Assembly: GCF_964340395.1 (NCBI RefSeq)
Contig: NC_135549.1
Location: forward strand, 8,115,842-8,145,841
DNA from: Glandiceps talaboti
Taxonomy: Eukaryota > Hemichordata > Enteropneusta > Spengelidae
Direction: 5' to 3'
Length of the DNA: 30,000 nucleotides
Shown here: in pieces, positions 1 to 13,300 of the stretch
Position numbering within the stretch: position 1 is the first letter of the stretch
Layout of the letters: each line of letters starts with the position of its first letter
Made by a program: the position numbers and the translations under genes
Notes under the pieces: model-generated
Told to the model about the DNA's origin: nothing
Databases searched by the model: none
What the model saw: only the letters and a program-made list of their open reading frames with translations

Positions 1-402
1 GTCATCATATGATTAACCGTCATTAGCTGAATTGCTACCTGTCACTGTCATTGTAACGGTCACTCATTCAAATGAAATTTTTCCTGAATTTGCCAGTGAA
101 GTTTTTTTTTTAAATCCAGTGTTCAATTTGTTTATCATAATTTTATCGTTTCATTTTAATTAATTTTATAGCAGTGAAAATAAAATAAGACAGCACATTC
201 CGTAGCTGTAGGATTTGTGACTTCATTGAGCTGCTGTCTTGAACGACATTATACACCCCCTACAACTCATATGGTACTATACAAAATTTTGCCGGTAGCT
301 ATATTGTTCCACAGTTTGGTCATTCGTTCAAACTTATTGTATTTATCACCTACCATGTGACGTAAATGAGAACCAGCCACCCGGCCACACAATCAACCAA
401 CT

Positions 403-439
403 AACCAACCAACCAACCAACCAACCAACCAACCAACCA
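403..439. repeat. (AACC)n microsatellite
   Basis: About nine head-to-tail AACC units, preceded by imperfect copies from about 390. Confidence 0.9.
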
Positions 440-715
440 GACCACTAAACTATCCTCCATCTGTCCATCATAAACACTTTCTTACAGAGTTCGAAAATTG
501 CTCAACATCCAAAGTTATTGTGAACAGACAATTATTAGACATTAACAGCTTTTCCAGATTTTGATAGGTGTAATGCCATATGGACTTAGGCACAGGGTGA
601 ACAAGGACACGGGATCGTTTTAGTTTTTTTTTTTAAATTTTAACTCGGAACAAGGGCACAACCATACGTAATTTCCGGAGAAAGTCACTGGTAGGCCATA
701 TGGTCTGAATGTGGA

Positions 716-1035
716 GCGATGATGGTCGAATGGTTAGAATGGCCGGCTTGAAATGGCAGGTTTGAGCCCAAATCACGGCCGCTTGTTTTTGAATGGCTAA
801 CAAAAGTCCTTGGGGGAGATTTGAACCACGATTCTGCCTCAGTCAACCCAGTTGTATAATTGGGAACCTGGTAGGATAAAGGACGCAATGTGAATGCTTT
901 AATCCCATGCACTTACATAGACAGGCTGCAATGAATTGTATGTTCCACAGGGAGCGTTAGGAAGTATAATAAAGGGCCGATGTGTTGCTATAACTCTGCG
1001 CCAGGTGTAATAATTGTAAAGTACAGAGACTGGCA
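716..1035 (+). mobile_element. tRNA-derived SINE-like element
   Basis: A polymerase III A-box-like sequence (TGGTCGAATGG, 723-733) lies 25 bases before a B-box-like sequence (GGTTTGAGCCC, 759-769), the usual spacing in a tRNA head. The acceptor and T stems do not pair well, so this is not a working tRNA. It continues into a non-coding body (CCAGTTGTATAATTGGGAAC, about 849) and a tail near 1000-1035 (GCGCCAGGTGTAATAATTGT), typical of invertebrate SINE bodies. No poly-A tail or target duplication was found, so the 3' end is uncertain. Confidence 0.45.
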
Positions 1036-1100
1036 AAACAAACATTATTATTTATTTATTAATATCTGGATAAGCATGGTATAGTAGAAGTGATCATTAT

Positions 1101-1140
1101 GCATGCACATATCACAATAAATAGTGATATACCAGCATGC
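1101..1140. repeat. Short inverted repeat
   Basis: ATATCAC (1109-1115) and GTGATAT (1124-1130) pair around an 8-base AT loop. GCATGC flanks both arms, extending the hairpin to about 15 pairs with a 2-base bulge. Confidence 0.6.
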
Positions 1141-2179
1141 ACATGGTTAGAAACGTTGTCAAAATACTGAAACACTGCCTATATTCAAAGAGTGACATTA
1201 ACATTCTTATATTGTTTTTAAATTTAAAAATGAAATGAAAACAAATCACTACAATCACACACATTGGTTATACATGTATTATTATTCATAAGACGTCATT
1301 ACACATACAATATTCCTTATCACTTATATAGAGTTAGTGATAAAATAGTGGTTGATTATATAACATTAATTTTCAATCTTTGCGGCATTTCAAATAACAG
1401 TGAAGCAACTTATACATTATAGAATTTGATCCAACAATGTCTGCAACTACTTATATCTATCATCAAAACAGTTGGGTATGTACATGGTATATAATACAAC
1501 AATCGCCCGTTTCCTTATTTTCTTTACTTTCTACCTTATTTTACCCATTTTCACAATACAAAATTTAGGCTCGGGTACACATATTAGGAAAATTAAGTGC
1601 TAATAAGCTGAAGTCATGACACCATAATAAGTAAACATTTCAATCTTAATTTCATCTGGATACTAATACATGTACTTATGGGACTTATGTAACTTTTGTT
1701 AACAGAATACAGCGATTTATTCACTTAGTACTGTAATGTGAGTGCATCACTATTACTCCACAAAAAGTGGTTGTTTTAAAGAATAAAAACATTGCCCTTA
1801 GATATGCTTTACATCACAATATGAAAATCTTTGCTGTTAGTGTGAGAGATGAAAATTTATGAGGAATGCCATATTAGATTGGGGACAGAATTTACGTGGG
1901 GGGGGGGGGGTCTGGTGAGATATCGGAACATCCCTCCCACCTAGCTATCATGGGGATGCTGTCTATATTGTTTTATTATGCCGAAAATCAAGAATGAAAA
2001 AGAGAAAACACGACTGCGGGCAAGTATTTCCAAGTACAAGTTACAGTTACAGTTTTTAGCTAAGTACAGAAATCTCTCAAACATTTTGACTAAAATATTT
2101 TTTCCCAGTCCCCCCCCCCCTCCGCCGTAAATATTTCCCACCTGTCTGATTTTCGGTAATTAGGATATTTCTTAAAAAC

Positions 2180-2540
2180 ATAACTTCAAATTTCGCTTAA
2201 CTTGGTACATCCATCAACCATAACAAACCATACGTGTTTGATGTAGTTGTTTATGTAGTTTTTAATTGTGATATATCATTTGATAATTAATAAGGCAATA
2301 TCTTTTGAATACAAGCTTTAAATTTCGGCTAATTTAGTACATGTACTGGTGGTAAAGAATTGCATGTATCATTTAGAGCTTCATGCAACTTATAAGATAA
2401 ATGGTCAATTTGCATAATTAATGAAGTTTAATAGGCAATAAGTTAATTATGGAAGCTTAATTTTCATATAGTTTCATATAATTGATTTTCAAATTAAGTG
2501 GTACATCACGTATAATAGTTGTAATTAAGAATTTTGCATT
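2180..2540. repeat. Degenerate repeat, period about 130 bases
   Basis: Two similar units share AAATTTCG(C/G)(C/T)TAA...TAGTACAT-like and CATAATTAAT...AATAGGCAAT-like blocks, with a third partial copy (TCAAATTAAGTGGTACATC). Divergence is high. Confidence 0.35.
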
Positions 2541-2770
2541 CTAACAATGTGTGTAGGCCCAACAATCTATGGTTTCGTCCTTAGGAGGGGGGGGGGGGAG
2601 GCATTCAGTTTAAATCTGGTTCTTAGTAGAAACAGATCAGTGGTGAAGAGCGACAACAACACCAAGTAATAATCTTAAACATAAATTGTTAATATGGAGA
2701 ATGGTTAAGAATGTATCAAAATGTTGTTTCTTTTAGGACAATCTAGGATAAGCACGGTTTTCACAGTGAA

Positions 2771-3330
2771 TCACGGAGTACTCTCGAATTCAGCCTTCAT
2801 CACTTCGGGATACTGTGAGATTCCACCGATGTCCCTTTCTCCCAACTCGACATTATACCCCCTCTGTTTGCTCCGTCTACGGACGACACATACCAGTACC
2901 ACAACCACAAGTAGCACAGCGACTGCTACTATTGCACCATAGAGGTATGACCTACTACTTGGAGACCCGTTAGACCGATCTACATCATGCGATTTCGTGA
3001 TCTTGGTATTAGTAGACTCAGAACTGTAAAGAGGACTGGTCATGGTGACGGTGGTGGGAGGTGTCGTGGCGGGAAAAGAGAACAGAGTGAAAACAACATT
3101 CGATAATTTGCCTTTCAAACCAGATTCATCAACAGCTCCAATTCTGAATGCATATGTCATATTTTGTGAAGTTGAGTTGACTAAAACTGCAATTACTTCA
3201 CGAGAACCCGAAATCTGAGGGGTAGTCAAATTGCCAAGTAGTAAGTCGCCATTTGTTATCTTGTATGTATTGTAGAAGTCATCATATAGACCCCTTATAC
3301 CATTAGACATCCGCAGGTCATACTCTGCAA
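2771..3330 (-). CDS. CLCA-like: Gene A exon 11: rest of FnIII, stalk, TM helix, tail
   Basis: Starts [19 protein letters not shown] and continues [20 protein letters not shown], the second half of the FnIII-like domain. It then has a Ser/Thr/Pro-rich stalk, a valine-rich helix ([19 protein letters not shown]), RRRSK as stop-transfer, and a tail ending EFESTP before TGA. NST and NMT sequons lie in the FnIII part. Confidence 0.92.
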
Positions 3331-3992
3331 CTGAAAAATGAGATAGAATTTAGACATGATACTAATGCAATGGGAATAGTACTGGTGCATGGGAATGTAT
3401 GTAATAATGATTGTTTATCAAAGCTGTTTGGTGTCACAATGAGAAAGAAACCATATGTTTTCTTTTAAAATTGTCATTGTCCCAAGATACTACACGATCT
3501 ATTACGTGCTGTTTCGGGATACTTTTAAGCATGGGTATTAAGAACTCGGCAATCCTGTTTAAATTGTGTTTGTTTGATTTAACTACTAACATTGTCTAAC
3601 GGTACTAAAGGTGTTTTTTTTACCTATTCCACGGTCATAATCATCTCCAACAGCCGTCCATGTCAGTACTATGGTACTATTTTCATGGAAAGTTTCCACA
3701 ACTCTCAAGTCTTGAACACGGGAAGGAGGAAAGACATCAATAGGCTGGGTATCATCTTGGGGTCCACCATCAACATCAAACGCACCGCCAGAAATTGCTC
3801 GATTGAACGGTTCTGCTGGAACTGTTGTCACACCCTCAATGATTTCACGCTCTGTAATTGTATTTTGTGTCCAGATGACATTGGAACATTTAGATATTAT
3901 ATTCTAGCGAAGACTTGTACAAGTCATGTAAAACTAAAATGTTCATTGTAACCACCACCACCACCACCACCACCACCACCACCACCACCACC

Positions 3993-4041
<49 letters not shown>

Positions 4042-6473
4042 TCAGCAGCAGCATTCACATATAATTGAGACATATCATTCAACACATTTCAAAGTAACGC
4101 TATGACCTATGTGTAACGGTGTATCTTACTATCCTATTGTCTGCTTTCGCTAAAATTCTTCATGTATTCTTCGATTTGGCAATAAAGAAGGTGAGACACC
4201 TAAACAATATCGTAAAGTTCAATATTCACAGGGCTACCGGTACTTATTGGACATGGATACTGACATGCATTTCATTCACACGACACCACGGAAAATTACC
4301 AACACGCAAGAATATGTGCATGGTAACATTACAATTTTTTGACTATAAGATTTATGACAAATCATAATCTTGATGTTTTTAAGCTTACCTTCGTTTATCA
4401 GGAGTGCTCTGCTGACTGACTCGTCGTATGAAATAATTTTAGCAGTGTTATCGTCATTACTGACCTTGATTTTAACACCATATCTACATGTACCAGAACA
4501 TGGTGAAAAATCAAGGAAGAAGGACGAGTATATACCATCTCCTTTCAATAAGTCTGCACCTGATGATAGATGCATTGATGTTATTAAAGTCTATAATGTT
4601 ACCATGTAGAATAAATGCAACATTTATGAACGTTAGCATTTCCATTAGCAATATTTAAAAATTTGAGCAACCATACATGGAATATCCCCAAATTGGAAAA
4701 AATCATTATTTACGCAAATGACTCATTAGCAACCAAAGTGTATGTAAAATTAGTAACCAAAGTGAAATTAAAATAAAAGAAAACATCTACCGGCTGCATA
4801 GAACACATATTTTTCTTATTATTCATGTATAAACCAAATTATACTGAAATCATTATTACAGAAAGTCATCAACTATGCAAATGATGTTAACCAAAAATCT
4901 AATAAGTTTTTACCATTGTCATAAGAGAGATGTCATTACAATTGATGTAGTTAAAAGAATTATGTTTACAGACAGGCAGACAGACAGACAGACAGACACA
5001 CACATACTTGTACATGTACATTTGTACGTACTACGTAATGCACACACAAAGCTATAACAGAACCTTCCTGTACGTCGTTATGTCAGGCAGCTGAAACTGA
5101 ATCGCAGTTTGAACAATGTTAGCCAACAACACAACACAACACAACACAACACAACTCTTACACTCAACAAAATACGTAAATTGTTGGTCTGGTTTTATTC
5201 AAAGTAAGTAACATTTGTAACGTTCATGCTGTTCCTTCACGATGACGTCGAGTGTATGAATGACTTACCAGCCCCGTTGTCTGATAACTTTATCGACACT
5301 GTTCCACCAGTCGGTCTCTCAAATAAAGCCGTTACGTCAGCATCAAGAACCGGTAAGAGACCTTTCTTCACATCGGCCATAACTGATACTTTTGGGTCTT
5401 CTGTATAGTTGACTAGAGATAAACTTAGATAACCCTCTACCGAAATAGGATCAGTACCATAGCTTCGTACACGTGACTGGGCTAACAATATGACGGTTTG
5501 GTTTGTTGCACTGCCTTGTATAACGTACTGCCATTTCCCAATCTAAAATAGAAAATGTATGGGGGGGGGGGGGATTTTAAATTCATTTAACACTACAATT
5601 CACAATTCGTAAATCTATAGTCATTATGATTATCACAGTTTTCGCTAGTATTAAAAGTACTCTTCCTAAAACGCATGTTGTACATACCGAAACCTACTAT
5701 CAGTGTCTGCATCATTGATGGCTGCATGGATTGTACCGACCGCCATTGAAAAGAAGTACAACTTTAGTAAAAGGTATATAACTATACTGATATATTGAAA
5801 GTGGTGGACCAAGGCTTGCGACTTCTTTCTAATGTTATAACCATATGGTGTCATTCGAACGGGTAATAATTTACATTGGGAAATCTAAATTAAACTTATT
5901 ATAAGTTCACATGAATTTTATATCAATTCTGAAAGTCAAAGTCGGAGAATAAACACTCATAAACAAACAAGAAACAGGAGAAACCCCTAAATGTTACCTC
6001 AGCTATATCTGCTATTTTTATAACAACTTTCCTTGTCACATAATCTCTACTATATCCAGCATAGTTGTGGTCGATGGTGTTACCGCTCGGGGAATATACT
6101 GTGACATCAAGCAGTGTTGATGAAAATATGAATGTGAATGTCGTATTCTTTCCGATAGATGGATCGACAAATACAACGCCTGTATATTCCGACCCACCAG
6201 GCGACATGGCCAATATATTGCTTTCAATCTGTGATAGGAGAAAGGTCGCAATAAATATATGTCTTTTTCTTATTTACAATTATAGACAAGTTATTTATGT
6301 TGGCGGTGAATGTATCAACGTTTTATTTTGTTTCATGTCTATAGCATGATAAACAAGTAAGTAGGTGGAGGAATGAACGAACGAACGAATGCATGCATGC
6401 CTGAATGAATGAATGAATAAATAAATAAATAAATAAACAAACAAAAAACCAACCAACCAACCAAACAAACAAA

Positions 6474-6564
<91 letters not shown>

Positions 6565-9500
6565 GAGAATGAATTATTTGGTAAGTGGGTGAATGGATGG
6601 GTGGCTATGCAAGATCCCAGGCAGAAAACTAGACGAACATGGCAATGTAAAACAATTATAATAATCATCTACATGTAGGAATATTTAGAATATTATACAG
6701 TGTATCTTAGTAATTTGCTTGGTAAACCTTTGGCTCTGGGTTCGTAGCGGAGAGCTAAAATAAAACCGATTCAACCCCATATCTTGCACTAGATGTTTGC
6801 AACTTATCGCTAAATATTGCCAGCTGTGGCCTTTTTAAACAGATGACAATGATACATTGAAGAATTAAAGGTGTTTACTATCGCTCGATGTTATTTACCT
6901 GACCGTTGACGTTTTGTTTTGTATATTTCCGAGCTCTCAAATTAAATCTCATAAGTTCCTCAGAGTTAAATCTCATAAGTTCCTCCGAGTTCTGTGTCGT
7001 TTCGTCTCGTGCTTACGCACTTGCCAGGCGAGTCTTCGTGTCGCCATCGAGTGGTGAAATTAGCAACAACGCGAGCTCCTCATCGTCGCAAACTTGAACC
7101 ACGACCTCTTTTACGGCACCGTCAAAAAACGTTATTTCGAAGTTCGCGGAAGAAATAACAGCTCTGATTTGCGAGAATAGAGCTCCTGTGCCCTAGCCTA
7201 AGTAAAGAAAAACGTCTCAGATCGCAATGGATCAGAGTGATGTGACATGAAGCTAGTTTTTTTCGAGGGTATGCTAAGAATACTAAGAACTTATTGGGTA
7301 CTCGGTAAACGGCCGCGCTGAGTCCTGAGGTTTAATTTGGTTCAAAACCACGAGCAAAGTATTTCGCGACCCCCTTTCAGACCATGAGAATTTCCATGGC
7401 CCCTTCGTACCCCCAATTTATTTCGTGGCCCCCTTTTCTTCTAAGCCCCCCCCCCCGTAAATTGGGCCTGTTCCTTATTTACAACCATTAGCATACAGTT
7501 TATTTAAACATGTGATAAATATTGTGAATATACATACACTTTGTGTTGTTTAGTTGTTTTACTGTTCGTTTATTTATTTATTTATTTATTTTTTGGGAGA
7601 ATCAAAAACTAGTATTACTCGGTATAGGATCTTTCAAAATACAAACAAACTAACAAACAAAACAACAAACAAACAAACAAACAAACAAACACAAACAGAC
7701 ATTTCATACCATGATAGATATGGCTTCGTAGTTATCCATGGGAGTGCTGGTTATAGATGACGCAAGGGAGTCCATCAGAGAGATGGAGTACTCTTCTTCC
7801 GGTGAATAATAGTAATGACCTCCACTGTCTTCTGACAATTCCCTTAGTTGTTCTGCTGCTGATTGAGTGTAAGCGAGGGTGTCTATTCTTACCCCAGCAT
7901 CGTGAACGTCACCAATGGCGTCAGCTATATATGGTGATGATGTTTCATCACCATCAGTTATCAGGAGGATAGATGCCCCACCAGTTGGTATTTCACTGTC
8001 TTTTAATAACTACAAATTACAGTTATAAGAAGAAGAAACAGAGAAACAAATTATGATGTGGAGTTCAACTCCACGTACAGTAACAACTATTTATTACCAG
8101 TCCCTTACTTTGTCACTCCGATTTGCATATTTCTGAATACGTACGTTATTCGTGTATTTTATGACAGTTTCGTCTCTCACCGGTTGTTCTAGCCCACGGC
8201 CATGCTGATGCACTTGATCCATTCCTTCCAAGGTTGGTAACTCATCTCAGCGTCAACCCAATCTCCACCCTGAGACTCGCTCAGATCACAATGCTTCAAT
8301 ATTACATGCTGTACTTGATATACCTTGAAACAGCTCAATTTGTGCATTTTGCAATAACGAATGGAGACCTAACTCTGCTATTATACTACTACTAGTAGTA
8401 GTATTTGATATGAACACATTCAAACCAATTCTGACAGGAATCAACCACAAATCAACAGTTTGTAGAATGTAATATCGTAAAATACGGCTTGATCTAGCAA
8501 TTTTGCAGCTAATGTTAATTATTAATATAGAACCATCCCCATATGGATCCAACAACATGTCGAATTAAGTCTATGGTGTTGCAGTAAATTTCTATAATTA
8601 TAAATTACACATATACCACTGTGACAACACTTGTCGCCAATCGGCCAAAACTGGTCATGACGTCACTTACATGTACAATAACAAACTCGTCTTAGAATAT
8701 TCACACCGAGAAAAAGTTTCGTTAATATAATTGTCATTATTTATTAATAATAATAAATTCAAACTTAATTTAGTTGACTCTACCTCCAACGCTTTGAGCA
8801 GCCCAGCACCTATACTTGTAGAAGAATCTGTGGTAGTTGGCACGCGCTCCGACAACCAGCGTCGATCATTGGCGTTTGTTATCTGTGTCATCTCAGCTAA
8901 TATTCTTGTTTCCTCGTCATTGTTTCCAGAAAACTTTACGATTCCGACCATGCTCCCATCATCTACGAATTCTTCAATAAACTGAGTCGCATAGAGATGT
9001 AGCATCTCTATCCTGGAACCCTGACATATACAATACGGTACAGTTTATCACGTCCTTGTCAAATGAAAAAAAACAACAACCCCACATACAGGTACATTTC
9101 TTGCAATGTTGTATGTTTTCATTTCTTTATCAGCTTTTTTCTGGAAGGTCATACGTCACACCTATAAAACTCATTACGTGCAATTAACCATACAGGTAGT
9201 TTTAATAGCACGGGATACCACCTATAGCTACAAACCAGTCATGTCAGATTCTGGGGAACTGTCACTCGATTTGGAAAATAACAAGCAAACTTGCCGGGAC
9301 TTGCACTTCCAAATTGTATCAATGCTCTACTGATCAGATTATGGCAGAAAGAAGATCTTCAACTATTTTACTGTTAGTAAGAATCATACATACCATACTA
9401 TAGTTTACCTCTGCTGCAAATGTACACTATACATCTTTTCTACCAATGTCTTATCTGCAAATATTCCTCCTCATTTAGAAGTTTGTTTTATTGTATGAAA

Positions 9501-10344
9501 CTAATTACAAATGTACCTAGCGTTATCTTGGTGATATATTTCGATGCGACAAGTTGCAGACAATGGGTTCATTCACGCATGAATATTGATAAGATGAGAC
9601 GAACAGCATAGGGTATAAAGTATAACTTTGAGACGATAAATGACCATACTCTCATATCATTACCGTCGAAGTTGGTCTTAGGACACAAATAAAATATTTA
9701 CCGCCATGCTGCCCGAAGTATCAAGAACCAACACTACTCTTCGTGTACCAGTTCTCACAATCCTGAATGTAGGTGTTGTGTCTTGGATGGATCTTGGTGG
9801 ATTGTTGCCGTCTTTGAAATATTCATGTTGACCCATGACCTCCCATGCACTCTGACCATCACACAACCGATTATGTCTATTTGGAGCCACTATATTATGA
9901 TATCTGGTAGGATCACTCGAATCATCATTACAAAAGCTGTCAACCTGTTACCATAAGATAATTGGTAGTTTTACATCAAAGTGATGATGCATTTGTACAT
10001 ACATACATACATACATACATACATACACACACATACATACATACATACATACATAGTCATAAATACATACATACATACATACATATACATACATACATAC
10101 ATACATACATACATACATACATACATACATACATACATACATGCACGCACGCACGCACGCACACACATCCATCCATCCATCCATCCAGCCAGCCATACAT
10201 AGTTACATACATAGTTTACATACATGCACGCACGCACGCACGCACGCACACGCGCACACACACATCCATCCATCCATCCATCCATACATCCATCCATACA
10301 TACATCCATCCATCCATCCATCCATCCATACATACATACATACA

Positions 10345-10377
<33 letters not shown>

Positions 10378-13300
10378 CTATTTCAGGTACACGTATTTGT
10401 AAGATCTCCACTGAGGTTGAAGGAGGAGGAAATTACTTTCCCTACCATCAAACCACTTCCTATTATTCTATCTTTTAGGGTGCGTCTTTTTAAAGCACGT
10501 GATCCTTTAAATAGTTATATAATAATTATATATTCAAACTTTTCACAGAGTATCGTTCACTTTTATAAATTTTATCGTCAAGCATACCAGACTGTAACTT
10601 TTGCACACATGGTAACGTGTTACAATATAATTTTGAAAGTTGTTTCATTGTGGTATCCCCATAAATTAAAAGTGGATTTATCAATGTTTGTACTAACCGT
10701 CGGAATAAATTGTGCATACATGAAGGAACCCTTGACTGGCATCCTGTCATTAACATCTGTCGATTCATCGACGTCATCACAAGGATTGGAACCCCGACGG
10801 TTTGCTGGATCAATATCAGCAGGACATGACGTGATATGAAAACCTTTCTCATCACTGTATATGATATCGTCTTCTGTATCACTCGTTGCATATTCGTCAA
10901 ACAAACCCCATCGAAGGTGTCCCCATTCATGCACAATGACCTTGTCTGTTAATAAGTCAAACACAAAGAACCACATGCAAGTACTGACAATATCAGGCAT
11001 ACAAAACAAACAAAAAGAGATGTAGCAAAGATATTGATGCTGGTAGATAGTAAACCTGTTAAAATCAGAGAAACGCGATATCAGAAGGTAGTCATAGGCT
11101 CATGATCAGGTCCAATTGGTTATAGTTACGAAAAACAAACAAACAAACAAACAAACAAACAAACAAACAAACAAACAAACACACACACACAGTGTCACGC
11201 AGATATCAACTATGAGAAACATGACAGATTTGAACGATATAAATAATCACGATGTATTCGAAAGAAGATCGAACAATACCGCTGTATGAGTACAACACTC
11301 TAGTCATCACACGTTGTCTTCTCCAATGCAATCACGAAAACTGACTCCACAAACAAACAATAACGTACATGATGAAGCAGTGTGCTAGACTAAAAGAATT
11401 GATGATGGTCAGTTCCACTAATATATAGTATCATGGAAGTATAACCCCACGTGGGGTTAAACTTCCATGATAGAATACACTTATTGCATATGAGGGCACT
11501 AGTAGATTTCTATTGCCACGAGGGTGGCGGTTATGTACATAAGGGAGTCTTCAGAAATACAAGGGGGGGGGGGGGTGTTTCGGAATATGGGGAAAATCAC
11601 ATTTTGTAAAATGGTTCGTGGGGGAAGGTGATCATATTTTAATTGGATTAGGGGAGGGTCACATTTTGTAATTACTGAAGGCTCCCTAAAAAGGTTAAGG
11701 TCACTATATAGGTCGATAGTCCATACGACGTACTACGATCTAAGCTAATCACCGACGGCTATATGAACACGATATGTGTTATAATACTGTATATAAACAT
11801 CACTACAATATTACCTAGACGTCCTTGTTCACACGGTATCTCGGGATTGGTCAGAAATGCTCGTGGTAAATGCATATACAATCCTGGTCGTCCACATTGT
11901 TGGAAGTTTTTCACCGATGGTCTACTCGCACTGAAACCTTTATTGGTGATAATGACATTTGCGGTTTCAAAACTTTCAAATGTCGCCACTTCGTACTCTG
12001 GTATGTAATTCCAACTGGATGGTACCAGTATAGTAATGTGACGAAAATAAGCACGGTTATCAGTAGCTGTATGTAGAGTTGATGAAGCACTGGTGAAAAT
12101 ACTCTGAAAATAACAACATTAACACTTTAAGGTGAACTTTTATTTACTTCAGCAATCATAAAGTGGGATCTTGTATATATTTCAGTGAGGGTCCCATTAG
12201 CATATTGTGTGATTTTGAGCTGAATATGACTCGGAGTTCAACTACAAAAGTTCACGCTACAGCAGCTATGTTTACATATACATGTGTACCTCTTTGTACG
12301 GTGTTTTTAGTATAACTTACCAAAGTGTATATTATCATCGCCTATGGTTGAGCTTTGTAGCCAGCAAGGATGTGTTCTGTTTTCTTTTAAACCTACACTA
12401 GCTGCAACTGGAACATTTCTTTTCATCAAATAAACAAAATATACAGTAACAAAAAATTGGTCAAGGTAGTGTATTAGCAAATTTGAAATCTAGAGCGAAA
12501 GCTTGGTTTTGAATTGAATCTGTCACTGTGAAAACTGTACGAATTGTAACTGCAGTATATTTTTTCGATCAGACAACCACAATATATTCACTTAAAATTG
12601 CTAAAATACATGTAACAATAATCAGACATTGTACATGTTAATCAGTAGTTGATATTGTCCATAAGCTGTAGAAACAGGTTGAGATCGTGATCGCCGTTGA
12701 GGGCGCTGGTTTTTGGTTTTTCGGACCCAAAATTGTCGTGTATACATCTACAAAAAGACACGTTTTCCAACAGGTGATACAATACTGTTCATGGTGTACG
12801 ATTTTACGAGTAAGTTATTCTAACAAAATACTTTTTTTTTAAAAACGATCCAGTTGTGTTTGCATTTACGTGGGCAACTCCAGCCACCGTATAGCTGGCA
12901 CCAGACACTGCTTTGGCTACGCTGAAGAGGACAGCATATTTTTTGCTTGTTTTCGCCTCGGGCTTTCACAGGCACTTTGATCATTTATTTTTGTATCACC
13001 AACATGAAAGAGAAAAGATTCCACCATTTCCATATGTTATTGACTCTATTGTATACAGTATAGATGTCTTTTTTTGTACCTAAGAAGTGTATATATACGT
13101 AGTATATTACATTCGCCATTTCACTATATTCACTCCGATATTTGAGGCCTTCCGTGGTGGATCTTATTATGACATCGCCATGGTTTACTAACATTTTATG
13201 ATCATGGTTGTGACTGGTAGTAGTTTGGCCTGGTTGTACATTTGTTTTTGTCACCAGTCCATTTGAAAAGATCTACGTGCTGTGTACATATGTGTATTGT

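Larger units (their letters stand above)
1..2770. other. Intergenic DNA downstream of gene A
   Basis: No coding region is supported here. The part next to 2771 should include gene A's 3' UTR. It holds an AACC tetranucleotide tract, a SINE-like element, a small inverted repeat, a degenerate repeat at about 2180-2540 and three long G or C runs. Confidence 0.7.

Noticed and set aside
716-788. Functional tRNA gene
   Set aside because: The A and B boxes are recognisable but the acceptor and T stems do not pair, so it is a SINE-type head.
3592-3951. 119-residue plus-strand frame
   Set aside because: Antisense shadow of gene A exon 10, whose minus-strand reading gives a clear CLCA segment with good splice sites.
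6339-6668. 109-residue minus-strand frame rich in FIYL
   Set aside because: Translation of the ATAA repeat. No domain outside the repeat.
7641-7698. Possible CRISPR-like or satellite array
   Set aside because: Units are 4 bases long with no spacers: a plain microsatellite in an animal intron.
9962-10478. Long open frames on both strands with YIHT, MYVC or HPSI repeats
   Set aside because: They are translations of the CATA/CATC microsatellite in an intron. A tetranucleotide repeat without stops gives such frames in several registers.
12985-13254. 89-residue minus-strand frame in gene A intron 1
   Set aside because: No recognisable domain, no splice logic with gene A, and no counterpart in gene B.
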